A stretch of 64,000 nucleotides of DNA from RZYY01 sp036794825 (lineage in GTDB: Bacteria > Bacteroidota > Bacteroidia > Bacteroidales > 4484-276): the NCBI GenBank assembly GCA_036794825.1, contig DAIRGA010000018.1:40024-104023 (forward strand). The letters run 5' to 3'. The translations under genes and the position numbers were made by a program. The first letter of the stretch is position 1; each line of letters begins with the position of its first letter. A model generated the notes under the pieces. The model saw only the letters and a program-made list of their open reading frames with translations. It was not told the DNA's origin and ran no database searches. This document shows positions 17,701-25,220 of the stretch, piece after piece.

Positions 17701-18412
17701 ATTGGCAATTAGTGCTGAAAGACTTGCCAAATCAGAACGCGAAACTGCCTGGCAGGAGATGGCAAGACAAGTAGCGCACGAAATTAAGAATCCATTGACG
17801 CCCATGAAATTAAGCGTTCAGCATCTTCAGCATGCATGGAATCGCAAGGCGCCGGATTGGGAAAACAGGTTAAAAAAATTCTCTCAGACAATGGTTGAGC
17901 AAATTGATGCTCTCTCGGTAATTGCTACCGAGTTTTCGGATTTTTCTAAAATGCCTGATACGAAAAAGGAAATTATTAACCTATCAGAGATTATCTATAC
18001 AACAATTAATCTATTTGATAATATTGAAAATCTGACAATTACGTTCAAAAAAGATTCCGAAAATGTGTTTGTACTGGCAGATAAGGTGCAGATGATCAGG
18101 GCATTCAATAATCTGACCAAAAACGCTGTACAGGCTGTAAGTAAGAATGTTACCGGTAAAATTGATATTGAGCTGAGCCAGGCAACTGACCATTGTACGA
18201 TCAAATTTACCGACAACGGAGGTGGTATTGATCCTGAGCTCACCGATAGAATATTCACACCTTATTTCACTACCAAAAGCAGCGGTATGGGTCTTGGTCT
18301 GGCAATTGTAAAGAGTTTTGTGTTGAATTCAAACGGGGAAATCCGTTTTGAAACAGCTGCGGGTAAAGGTACTACCTTCGTTATCAGGTTGCCGCTGGCT
18401 AAGCCATTGTAA
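14717..18412 (+). CDS. NtrY-like polytopic sensor histidine kinase
   Basis: A very large (1231-residue) membrane kinase. One N-terminal span (about 5-25) and a roughly 190-residue extracytoplasmic domain lead to some eight consecutive spans (about 205-480), a second soluble domain, two further spans (near 735 and 770), another extracytoplasmic loop and a last span near 945. HAMP follows, then HisKA with phospho-acceptor H1021 in ARQVAHEIKNPLTPM and an ATPase domain with N box, DNGGGI and GMGLGLAIVKS. The HisKA sequence is closest to NtrY. I start at the ATG at 14717; an upstream TTG would add 10 residues. No response regulator is adjacent. A strong terminator follows. Confidence 0.88.
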   Translation: MTKFLSKSIFYFTGAIILLVIALVTGGNFSREEDLAELVKNTQQIITKKENELSIALENILIYHTENSDYPFRLTDITENSSDEECGLTFLIFKEDSLIYWSNNKIPIDKNIFNESGIAFTGNSWNLKKIKEISEFRYVGLFTIKSEYVYQNDYLQNKFHSSLNLPAKTELSTEIVDSQAIYDSEGKFLFSLKLNSPSQLTDYQEFSLFFLYLLSISLFIGFVYELFKNKFHKSRRKTLFVLALSGIVISIRIIIFIFKIPPILYDSKLFSPHYYGISEWIPSFGDLIINVAFVFIISLFVFFHFRFHYRIRRRLTFFRYFYAFSLLLHIFIFYNGINFLMESLVNDSIISLDLNNIYSLNWIGLVTFTITFMAMAAYLLITSRLAFMAFKSSASSKEYFLIFIFVLTLWLTYVIIVNNHDLISIVFVSVYIISLGVFFHHGIFRFKPASIGFFIIMFSILSTVLLHRFNSVKEMENRKFLAINLSTEKRDPIAEFMFHKKSMLIENDTALQKAVTGYINNSISIDSLTRYISREHFSDYWRNYDQQVTVCDRNDYLILNPENVEIGCWEFFETIIKTKSRTSPSENLFFLSYGPGDNGYLVILNYAIPGAESDRVKVFIELTPKYLAKDLGFPDLLIDREIAKKPDISDYSYAIYNDGVLQQRVGKYFYNFNLYHYSEPNDKIRFFNINGYNHLVFKADDSRVIFISKRNKSFLDVVAPFSYLLIFFSILSISILLIYLLIKRRSQLRVNFRARLQFSMAFVLLFSFIALGIFTMRYIVNLNNQKNNDILTEKTHSVLVELQHKLINEEKMDETISPYLGDLLVKFSNVFFTDINLYSVNGTLLASSRPQIFDEKLISKNMDPLAYRELSMHSSSVFVQNESIGKQRYLSAYIPFVNHKNSVIAYLNLPYFAKENDLQREVSDFLVAYINIYVILIALSIIISLIVSNYVSQPIKLIMNKISRVDLAGSNEKIYWQHNDEIGQLVNSYNRMVDELAISAERLAKSERETAWQEMARQVAHEIKNPLTPMKLSVQHLQHAWNRKAPDWENRLKKFSQTMVEQIDALSVIATEFSDFSKMPDTKKEIINLSEIIYTTINLFDNIENLTITFKKDSENVFVLADKVQMIRAFNNLTKNAVQAVSKNVTGKIDIELSQATDHCTIKFTDNGGGIDPELTDRIFTPYFTTKSSGMGLGLAIVKSFVLNSNGEIRFETAAGKGTTFVIRLPLAKPL

Positions 18413-18467
18413 AAGGAAAATTTTTTAAACAATCTTTCAGACTGCCTGGATGACTATTGGAGGAAAA

Positions 18468-18513
18468 AAGAGTTTTGGCTGAGTTTATATTTCTATAAAC
18501 AACCAAAACTCTT
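18468..18513. terminator. Bidirectional terminator between the NtrY-like kinase and the carboxylase operon
   Basis: An 11-bp perfect outer stem (AAGAGTTTTGG with CCAAAACTCTT) encloses a second 7-bp perfect stem (GTTTATA with TATAAAC, loop TTTC). A/T runs lie on both flanks. It is centred between two convergent genes, so it can serve both. Confidence 0.85.
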
Positions 18514-18593
18514 CAATTTTATTTCAGTTAATCCCTGATTAAGCTTTATTCTTCCTGGCAAATACAAAAACCAAGAGATAACAGAATCAAGAC

Positions 18594-20132
18594 CTACAGT
18601 GGGATATTACCATGTTTTTTTGGCGGGCTCTGTTCGCTTTTATTACGCGTCATTTCGAGAGCTTGCACGAGTTTGAGGCGTGTTTGACGCGGATAGATTA
18701 TCTCGTCAATGTACCCCAATTCCGCGGCTTTGAAAGGACTGGCAAAAGTGGCTTTGTAATCTTCAACGGCTTTAGCCCGCTCCTCATCGCTGAGCTTCTC
18801 ACGGTAGAGGATATTCACAGCTCCCTCGGGGCCCATAACAGCAATTTCAGCGGTTGGGTAGGCAAAGTTTACATCAGCGCCAATGTGCTTGCTCGACATC
18901 ACATCGTAGGCGCCACCGTAAGCTTTTCGGGTAATTACGGTGATTTTGGGAACGGTAGCTTCCGCAAATGCATAAAGCAATTTAGCGCCGTGTTTTATAA
19001 TTCCGCCAAACTCCTGTGCTGTACCTGGTAAGAATCCAGGAACATCTTCGAATGTAATCAGCGGGATATTGAAAGCGTCACAAAAACGGACAAAGCGAGC
19101 TGCCTTTATGGACGAGTTGATATCGAGCACCCCAGCAAGTACCTGGGGCTGGTTTGCCACAATTCCAACAGCATGGCCGTCAATGCGGGCAAAACCGATA
19201 ATGATGTTTTGCGCATAGTAGGGTTGTACTTCCAGAAAGTCGTGATGATCCACCACAGCTGTAATGATCTCTTTCATGTCATAAGGCTTGTTGGGATCAG
19301 GTGGTACGATGGAGTCAAGTTTGGGCTCCTCGCGGTTGATGCAGTCAGTACAGGGTTTATGAGGCGGGTCTTCCATATTATTTGAAGGAAGAAAACCCAT
19401 CAGCTCCCGGATCATCATCAAAGTCTGCTCATCGTTGTCGCCGGTAAAATGTGCCACTCCACTGGTGGCATTGTGGGTCATTGCACCGCCTAGATCTTCT
19501 TTGGTAACCTCTTCGTGTGTCACAGTTTTGATGACTTCCGGTCCTGTAACGAACATATAGCTGCTGTTTTTTACCATGAAAATGAAATCGGTGATGGCAG
19601 GAGAATAAACAGCTCCACCGGCACAAGGACCCATGATGGCGGAAATTTGTGGAATTACACCAGAGGCTTTTGTGTTGAGGAAAAAAATGTCGGCGTAACC
19701 GGCCAGGCTCTGCACTCCTTCCTGAATCCGGGCACCCCCAGAGTCGTTCAGGCCAATAACAGGTGCTCCCATTTTCATAGCAAGTTTCATTACTTTTACA
19801 ATTTTTTCGGCGTTAGCACCGGATAGCGTTCCGCCAAACACCGTGAAATCCTGAGCAAAGACATAAACCAGACGGCCATCAATTTTTCCATAACCACTCA
19901 CTACGCCGTCGCCAAGAATTTTGTTGTCGGCCATATTGAAGTCAGTGGTCCTGTGGGTTACAAACTTGTCCATTTCGACAAACGTTCCCGGATCAAGGAG
20001 AATATTTACCCGTTCCCGCGCTGTGAGCCGGCCGGCGCTGTGCTGGCGTTCGATGCGCTCAGTTCCGCCACCAAGTTCTGCTAAGCGATTTCTTTCTTCA
20101 AACTTCGCAATTTTTTCTTCTAATGTTGCCAT
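18594..20132 (-). CDS. pccB: Acyl-CoA (propionyl-CoA) carboxylase, carboxyltransferase subunit
   Basis: Carboxyltransferase that moves CO2 between carboxybiotin and an acyl-CoA. The 512-residue product begins with the typical EKIAKFEERNRLAELGGG and RQHSAGRLTARERV segment. It has both crotonase-fold halves with oxyanion-hole glycines (DSGGARIQEGV near 128; GGAYDVMSSKHIGAD near 415) and the FEDVPGFLPGTAQEFGGII loop. Length and sequence fit PccB or the MmdA alpha subunit. A separate biotin carboxylase is encoded in the same operon, which favours an ATP-driven carboxylase over the sodium-pumping decarboxylase. It could work in either direction of the propionate-succinate route. Confidence 0.92.
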   Translation of the reverse strand: MATLEEKIAKFEERNRLAELGGGTERIERQHSAGRLTARERVNILLDPGTFVEMDKFVTHRTTDFNMADNKILGDGVVSGYGKIDGRLVYVFAQDFTVFGGTLSGANAEKIVKVMKLAMKMGAPVIGLNDSGGARIQEGVQSLAGYADIFFLNTKASGVIPQISAIMGPCAGGAVYSPAITDFIFMVKNSSYMFVTGPEVIKTVTHEEVTKEDLGGAMTHNATSGVAHFTGDNDEQTLMMIRELMGFLPSNNMEDPPHKPCTDCINREEPKLDSIVPPDPNKPYDMKEIITAVVDHHDFLEVQPYYAQNIIIGFARIDGHAVGIVANQPQVLAGVLDINSSIKAARFVRFCDAFNIPLITFEDVPGFLPGTAQEFGGIIKHGAKLLYAFAEATVPKITVITRKAYGGAYDVMSSKHIGADVNFAYPTAEIAVMGPEGAVNILYREKLSDEERAKAVEDYKATFASPFKAAELGYIDEIIYPRQTRLKLVQALEMTRNKSEQSPPKKHGNIPL

Positions 20133-20176
20133 ATTTTGTTGAATTTCTTTCTGTTGATTGTGAATTATAGAATACG

Positions 20177-20683
20177 CTACTCTACGACGATCAAAGTCTG
20201 GTTTCCATCAATTGTATCGCCCTCTTTCACCAACACCTGCCTAACGATGCGATCCTTCTTTACTTTGTATTCGCTTTCCATTTTCATAGCCGAAACTATC
20301 ACTACGGTTTCACCGGCTTTTACGTTGTCGCCTTCTTTTACCAATACTTTGACAACTTTTCCGGGCATAGGGCTGAAGATCTTTCTTACCTCTTCATGTT
20401 CCTCTTTATTCCGGTTCATCCGGTATTTGGTTTCAGCATCAATTACTTCAACATCCCAGGAGTTGTAGAGCGTGTTAACGGTATAGTGGCGATGGTCGTT
20501 TTTTTCGATCAGTTCCACATTGTAGGATATATTCTTGTACAACACGCTGAAGACGCCATCTTCGACCTGAAGCAGATCGAGATCATAAACTTTTCCGTCA
20601 ACATCAACCTTAAGCAGGTTTCCGTTTCTGCTGATAAGCTCAACTTTTGCGGTACGATCTCCAATTTTAATATCTAAAGCCAT
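20177..20683 (-). CDS. Biotin carboxyl carrier protein of acyl-CoA carboxylase
   Basis: A 168-residue carrier. The C-terminal 75 residues form a biotinyl domain with the AMKMES motif; K134 is the biotinylated lysine. The N-terminal half (GDRTAKVELISRNG, KVYDLDLLQVEDGVFSVLY) resembles the BT-like interaction domain that joins carrier and carboxylase in PccA-type enzymes. I use the ATG at 20681-20683, since extension upstream would overlap the preceding gene's stop. It lies 19 bp after the biotin carboxylase and 44 bp before the carboxyltransferase. Its function is to shuttle carboxyl groups between those two subunits. Confidence 0.9.
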   Translation of the reverse strand: MALDIKIGDRTAKVELISRNGNLLKVDVDGKVYDLDLLQVEDGVFSVLYKNISYNVELIEKNDHRHYTVNTLYNSWDVEVIDAETKYRMNRNKEEHEEVRKIFSPMPGKVVKVLVKEGDNVKAGETVVIVSAMKMESEYKVKKDRIVRQVLVKEGDTIDGNQTLIVVE

Positions 20684-20702
20684 AGTAATTTTTGGTTTAA
20701 TG

Positions 20703-22211
20703 TTAGAAGCGGGCCATAGCATTTTTGCGACCAAATGCTTTCCAGTTACTGACCTCGGAATGCTTTTCGGTGTTTGATTTTGCCTCGGTCACTCTATCAG
20801 TATAGCGTATGAAAGCTGTAATAAGTGCGATATCCTGGCAGCGCCTTCCGCAGGGTTCTTTGGCCATCAGCATATCGAAATTCTTCTCGATGAAATGCGT
20901 GTTATAATTACCTTTAATGAAATCCTCATTTTCCATGATCCTGGCCAGGAAGGGAATAGAGGTTTTGATCCCGGTAATTTTATAGGCATTAAGAGCACGT
21001 TTCATGCGGGCAATTGCTTCGCTTCTGGTACGTGCCCAAACAATCAGTTTTGAGATCATGGGGTCGTAATAAATCGGAATTTCAAAACCCGTGTAAACAT
21101 AGCCATCGTGCCTAACGCCCAGTCCAAGCGGCTCGGTAATATGTGTAATCTTTCCCGGCGAAGGCATGAAATTATTTTCGGGATCTTCGGCATAAATCCG
21201 GCATTCGATGGCGTGACCGTATTGCTCAAGTTCCTCTTGTTTCAGGGTCATTCTTTCGCCCTGGGCAATTTTGATCTGCTCTTTAACCAGGTCAACGCCG
21301 ACAACGCGCTCGGTGATGGGGTGCTCCACCTGAAGGCGAGTGTTCATTTCGAGGAAGTAATAGTTAAGGTTATCGTCCACAATAAACTCAATTGTTCCTG
21401 CACCGTAATAATTTACTGCTTTAGCTGCTGCAACAGCGTGCCGTCCCATCTCCTCCCTTATCCCGGGATTCATAAGAGGAGAAGGTGTTTCCTCGATAAC
21501 CTTCTGGTGACGGCGCTGCACTGAGCACTCGCGTTCGAACAGATGAATTACATTTCCGTGTTTATCGCCAAGAACCTGAAACTCGATGTGATGAGGTGAT
21601 TCGATGTATTTTTCGATGTAAACGGCATCATTTCCAAATGCGGCTTTTGCTTCTGACCGTGCCCCCCGGATGGAATTTAATATTTCTTTTTCGTCTTTGA
21701 CCAGTCGCATTCCTTTTCCTCCACCGCCTGCGGATGCCTTTATCATCACCGGAAGACCGATCTCCCTGATCTTCTCCAATGCAGCCACTTCGTCTGTCAG
21801 GGGTTCAACTGTACCTGGTACAACAGGAACGCCGGCTGCCATCATGTGCTTGCGGGCAGTAATTTTATCACCCATATTTGAAATGGCTGATGGAGAAGGG
21901 CCGATAAAGATGATACCTTCATCGTCGCATCGCTGTGAAAAAGCGGCATTCTCCGAAAGGAATCCGTATCCCGGATGAATTGCGTCTGCACCGGATTTCT
22001 TTGCAGCGTCAATGATCTTATCCATGTTCAGATAGCTGTCAATGGATGGCGCCGGACCAATAAAATAGGCTTCATCGGCATACCTTACATGCATTGATGC
22101 GCGGTCGGCTTCAGAAAAGACCGCTACCGACTTAATTTCCATTTCCCGGCATGAGCGCATCACGCGTATTGCAATCTCGCCCCGGTTAGCTACGAGCACT
22201 TTTTTTATCAT
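20703..22211 (-). CDS. accC: Biotin carboxylase subunit of acyl-CoA carboxylase
   Basis: ATP-grasp enzyme that carboxylates biotin on the carrier protein with bicarbonate and ATP. The 502-residue protein starts with KKVLVANRGEIAIRVMRSC, contains the glycine-rich ATP loop KASAGGGGKGMRLV (near 160), the HIEFQVLGDKHGNV strand, and the catalytic EMNTRLQVEHPITE segment (near 290). The C-terminal 50 residues extend beyond a minimal AccC and are probably used for contact with the next subunit. It is first in the three-gene operon with the carrier and carboxyltransferase. The accC symbol is by domain; functionally it may be the PccA carboxylase half. Confidence 0.93.
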   Translation of the reverse strand: MIKKVLVANRGEIAIRVMRSCREMEIKSVAVFSEADRASMHVRYADEAYFIGPAPSIDSYLNMDKIIDAAKKSGADAIHPGYGFLSENAAFSQRCDDEGIIFIGPSPSAISNMGDKITARKHMMAAGVPVVPGTVEPLTDEVAALEKIREIGLPVMIKASAGGGGKGMRLVKDEKEILNSIRGARSEAKAAFGNDAVYIEKYIESPHHIEFQVLGDKHGNVIHLFERECSVQRRHQKVIEETPSPLMNPGIREEMGRHAVAAAKAVNYYGAGTIEFIVDDNLNYYFLEMNTRLQVEHPITERVVGVDLVKEQIKIAQGERMTLKQEELEQYGHAIECRIYAEDPENNFMPSPGKITHITEPLGLGVRHDGYVYTGFEIPIYYDPMISKLIVWARTRSEAIARMKRALNAYKITGIKTSIPFLARIMENEDFIKGNYNTHFIEKNFDMLMAKEPCGRRCQDIALITAFIRYTDRVTEAKSNTEKHSEVSNWKAFGRKNAMARF

Positions 22212-22249
22212 ACTCTACTATCTTTTAGTGAGTTAATTGATTAACGGCG

Positions 22250-22258
22250 GCAAAACTA
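22250..22258 (-). promoter_or_regulatory. -7 element for the acyl-CoA carboxylase operon
   Basis: Reverse-strand TAGTTTTGC (TAnnTTTGC), 39 bp before the ATG at 22211. The 13-mer GTTATAGTTTTGC around it is repeated at the promoter of the small T9SS gene near 52.33 kb. Confidence 0.5.
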
Positions 22259-22450
22259 TAACAAATTCATTGTCATTTTTATAGTTTGCAAGCTGTGGTT
22301 TAGCCATTAAATACTAACCTACTGATTATCAATAATAATAGAAATAATGTATTTCGTTAAAATTGATTAATTCGACATTTGTTTTCGGTATTACACTACT
22401 TATTTGTCTATTTTCGCCGTCCAAATCAAATCCACTAATCCATTATTCGA

Positions 22451-22960
22451 ATGAGACTATTCAGATCTATTCTATTGATTATCTTTCCGTTAACGATTTT
22501 GCTATCCAATGGTTGCAAAAAAGATGATGAGGATAAAGGTCCGTTATCCACCGGGTACTTTATCCGCTTTAAAGCAGATGGTCAGCAGGTCGAATTTACC
22601 AACCAGGCAGCGCTTACGGCTGCCACCGGGCAAAGCCTATCGCAGTACAATGCTGTGGTGAGCGGGTTCAGCGGTAATCATAATATCAGTATTCAGATGT
22701 TCGACAACGAAGCCATCCGGACATCGGTGTATGAGGGGTATGAAAACAAAGTATCCTACTTCGAGGGAGCGCTGATTGGATATGGCAGAGATGGGGTGAT
22801 TTATGGAACGAGTGGTGTGAATCCGGAGGTTACAGTGAGCCTGACCGTATGGACGGCTACCGAAGCCAAAGGAACGTTTTCAGGAAAAGTAAAGGCAACA
22901 AATGCATCAACAGAAATTGCGATTACAGACGGCGAATTCTTTGTTAAGAGGTTGAATTAG
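22451..22960 (+). CDS. Small lipoprotein of unknown function
   Basis: A 169-residue lipoprotein with a signal peptide ending in the lipobox LSNGC (Cys about residue 22), followed by KKDDEDKG, an acidic linker of the kind seen on exported Bacteroidota lipoproteins. The mature part is beta-rich (YFIRFKADGQQVEF, ISIQMFDNEAI, GTFSGKVKATNAS) and ends ITDGEFFVKRLN. Similar lipoproteins are common in Bacteroidota (DUF6252-like architecture), but I would not assign a family firmly. It is a single gene, divergent from the carboxylase operon and convergent with the sugar-nucleotide operon. Confidence 0.75.
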   Translation: MRLFRSILLIIFPLTILLSNGCKKDDEDKGPLSTGYFIRFKADGQQVEFTNQAALTAATGQSLSQYNAVVSGFSGNHNISIQMFDNEAIRTSVYEGYENKVSYFEGALIGYGRDGVIYGTSGVNPEVTVSLTVWTATEAKGTFSGKVKATNASTEIAITDGEFFVKRLN

Positions 22961-22989
22961 AACCCAATAACAACTAAATTCCTTGCACT

Positions 22990-24054
22990 CTACCGGTTGA
23001 GGTACTGCTCTTCGTAATATTTAAGATAGTCGCCCGATGTAACGTTTTCGAGCCATTCTGTGTTGGCCAGGTACCAGTCAACGGTCTTTTCGAGGCCTTC
23101 TTCAAACACCAGCGATGGTTTCCAGCCCAATGATTTTTGTAGTTTAGATGAATCAATGGCATAGCGCATATCGTGTCCGGCACGGTCTTTCACATAGGTT
23201 ATCAGCTTTTCTGATTCGCCGGTGGTGCGGCCAAGTTTTCGATCCATTATTTTGCAAAGTGCCTTGATCAGGTCTATATTTTTCCATTCGTTGTTTCCGC
23301 CAATGTTGTAGGTTTCGCCCACTTTTCCTTTGTGGTAAATAACATCAATTGCGGCTGCGTGATCTTCGACATAAAGCCAGTCGCGAATATTGAGGCCCTT
23401 GCCGTAAACCGGGAGCTTTTTGTTGTTTTTGATATTATGGATGAACAGTGGGATGAGTTTTTCGGGGAACTGGAATCCGCCGTAGTTGTTGGAACAATTG
23501 GATATTTTAACCGGTAGTCCAAAGGTATGATAGTAGGCTCTGACCAGATGATCTGAGCTGGCTTTTGAGGCAGAGTAGGGGCTTCGGGGATCGTAGGGGG
23601 TGGTTTCGGTGAAGAGTCCCGTATCTCCCAATGAACCATAGACTTCGTCGGTGGAAACGTGATAGAAGAGTTTTCCATCGTAATTGCCCTGCCAGAAAAA
23701 TTTTGCGGCATTGAGCAGGTTGGCGGTTCCTACGATGTTGGTCATGATGAACTCGGTGGGGCTGGCTATTGAGCGATCAACGTGCGATTCGGCTGCCAGG
23801 TGGATCACTCCGTCGAATTTATATACTCCGAAAAGCTTTTGCATCTCTTCATCTTCCACAATGTCGGCCTTTACAAATTTGTAGTTGGGTTTGTTCTCAA
23901 CATCGCGGAGGTTTTCGAGGTTTCCGGCGTAGGTGAGTTTGTCAACATTGATGATGCGGTAGTTTGGGTATTTATTTACCAAAAGTCTGACCAGATGAGA
24001 CCCTATGAAACCGGCGCCGCCGGTAATCATTATCGTTTTGCTGTAATTTTCCAT
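22990..24054 (-). CDS. rfbB: dTDP-glucose 4,6-dehydratase
   Basis: Extended SDR that converts dTDP-glucose to dTDP-4-keto-6-deoxyglucose, a step towards dTDP-rhamnose and other deoxysugars. The 354-residue product has the NAD motif GGAGFIGSHLVRLL (near 12), AAESHVDRSIASPTEF (near 88), STDEVYGSLGDTG (near 130) and the catalytic YSASKASSDHLVRAYYHTFG (Tyr near 161). These are specific to RmlB. It lies 6 bp after galE and is evidently cotranscribed with it. The other rml genes (rmlA, C, D) are not in the window. Confidence 0.94.
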   Translation of the reverse strand: MENYSKTIMITGGAGFIGSHLVRLLVNKYPNYRIINVDKLTYAGNLENLRDVENKPNYKFVKADIVEDEEMQKLFGVYKFDGVIHLAAESHVDRSIASPTEFIMTNIVGTANLLNAAKFFWQGNYDGKLFYHVSTDEVYGSLGDTGLFTETTPYDPRSPYSASKASSDHLVRAYYHTFGLPVKISNCSNNYGGFQFPEKLIPLFIHNIKNNKKLPVYGKGLNIRDWLYVEDHAAAIDVIYHKGKVGETYNIGGNNEWKNIDLIKALCKIMDRKLGRTTGESEKLITYVKDRAGHDMRYAIDSSKLQKSLGWKPSLVFEEGLEKTVDWYLANTEWLENVTSGDYLKYYEEQYLNR

Positions 24055-24060
24055 GACGAT

Positions 24061-25104
24061 CTATTGTTTTGATGATTGATTTTTTTTCTTTTCATCCAGT
24101 GCCAGTTCCCATTTCCAGGCCGATGCGTTCATTTCGTCGATTCCTTTTTCGGCTTTCCAGCCCAGTTCCTGGTTGGCAAATGTGGTATCAGCCCACACTT
24201 CGGTAACATCACCCGGCCTCCGGTCGACAATTTTGTAGTTGAGCTTAACCCCTGAAACTTTTTCAAAGCTTCGGATTAATTCAAGTACGGAGTATCCATT
24301 ACCGGTGCCAAGGTTGAATACTTCAAAAGGCTTCTTATTTTTCTTTTCGAGCATTCTTTTTACTGCGATAACGTGGGCTTTGGCCAGGTCGACCACATGG
24401 ATATAATCCCGGATGGGTGTTCCGTCGGGGGTATCGTAATCCTCTCCGAAAACCTTCAGCTGGTCGCGAATTCCGATGGCAGTCTGGGTAATAAATGGAA
24501 CAAGATTGTTGGGAACGCCAAGCGGCAATTCGCCAATTTTGGCCGATTCGTGAGCTCCGATGGGGTTGAAATACCGCAGGGCTATGGCCTTGATGGAGGA
24601 GGATTTTATGGTGTCGGAAATAATTTCTTCGGAGATTTGCTTGGTGTTACCGTAGGGCGACATGGCGAGCTGCACCGGTGCATTTTCATCTACCGGGAGC
24701 TTTTCGGGCTGACCGTAGACGGTGCATGAGGAGGAGAATACCATGTTTTCGATACCGTTATCCATCATTCCCTGTAAAATATTTACCAGCGAAAAAAGGT
24801 TGTTGTGGTAATACATCAGTGGTTTTGCAACGGATTCACCAACAGCTTTGAAGGCTGCAAAATGAATGATTGCGCCGATATCTTTGTGCCGGTTGAAAAA
24901 ATCGAGCGTCCTGGTTCGGTCGGCAAGGTCGAATTGTTCGTATTCGGGTTTAATTCCGGTAATGGCGGTGATGTTATCGAGTACTTCGATCTGCGAGTTG
25001 GAAAGGTTATCAACGATGATCACCTGATAGCCAACAGATTGCAACTCAACAACCGTGTGGGATCCTATGTAGCCTGTTCCACCGGTGACGAGAATTTTAT
25101 TCAT
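24061..25104 (-). CDS. galE: UDP-glucose 4-epimerase
   Basis: SDR epimerase interconverting UDP-glucose and UDP-galactose. The 347-residue protein shows TGGTGYIGSHTVVEL (near 6), the HFAAFKAVGESVAKPLMYY motif (near 83), SSSCTVYGQP (near 123) and the catalytic YGNTKQISEEI (Tyr near 150), followed by LRYFNPIGAH. The C-terminal GNGYSVLELI and PGDVTEVWADT segments are also diagnostic. Start at the ATG 25102-25104. It is first gene of a two-gene unit with rfbB, behind its own -7 box and downstream of a terminator. Confidence 0.95.
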   Translation of the reverse strand: MNKILVTGGTGYIGSHTVVELQSVGYQVIIVDNLSNSQIEVLDNITAITGIKPEYEQFDLADRTRTLDFFNRHKDIGAIIHFAAFKAVGESVAKPLMYYHNNLFSLVNILQGMMDNGIENMVFSSSCTVYGQPEKLPVDENAPVQLAMSPYGNTKQISEEIISDTIKSSSIKAIALRYFNPIGAHESAKIGELPLGVPNNLVPFITQTAIGIRDQLKVFGEDYDTPDGTPIRDYIHVVDLAKAHVIAVKRMLEKKNKKPFEVFNLGTGNGYSVLELIRSFEKVSGVKLNYKIVDRRPGDVTEVWADTTFANQELGWKAEKGIDEMNASAWKWELALDEKKKNQSSKQ

Positions 25105-25144
25105 ATCATTTCGCTTTTACATTTTTTTGGGAAGAAATTCTGGT

Positions 25145-25152
25145 CAAAAGTA
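25145..25152 (-). promoter_or_regulatory. -7 element for galE-rfbB
   Basis: Reverse-strand TACTTTTG inside TTGGTTACTTTTGAC. The same 15-mer occurs at the tmk promoter near 40.99 kb. It lies 41 bp before the galE ATG and just beyond the terminator of the preceding unit. Confidence 0.5.
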
Positions 25153-25170
25153 ACCAAAGTTGGCATAAAA

Positions 25171-25200
25171 AAAACCAGGATGAATAATTTTCCTGGTTTT
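25171..25200 (-). terminator. Terminator of the dehydrogenase-acetyltransferase-aminotransferase unit
   Basis: A perfect 10-bp stem (AAAACCAGGA with TCCTGGTTTT) around a 10-nt loop. On the reverse strand it is followed by a run of T (complement of the A-run at 25167-25174). It lies 20 bp downstream of the gene ending at 25221 and separates it from galE. Confidence 0.8.
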
Positions 25201-25220
25201 TCATAAAATTTTTGGGAATT

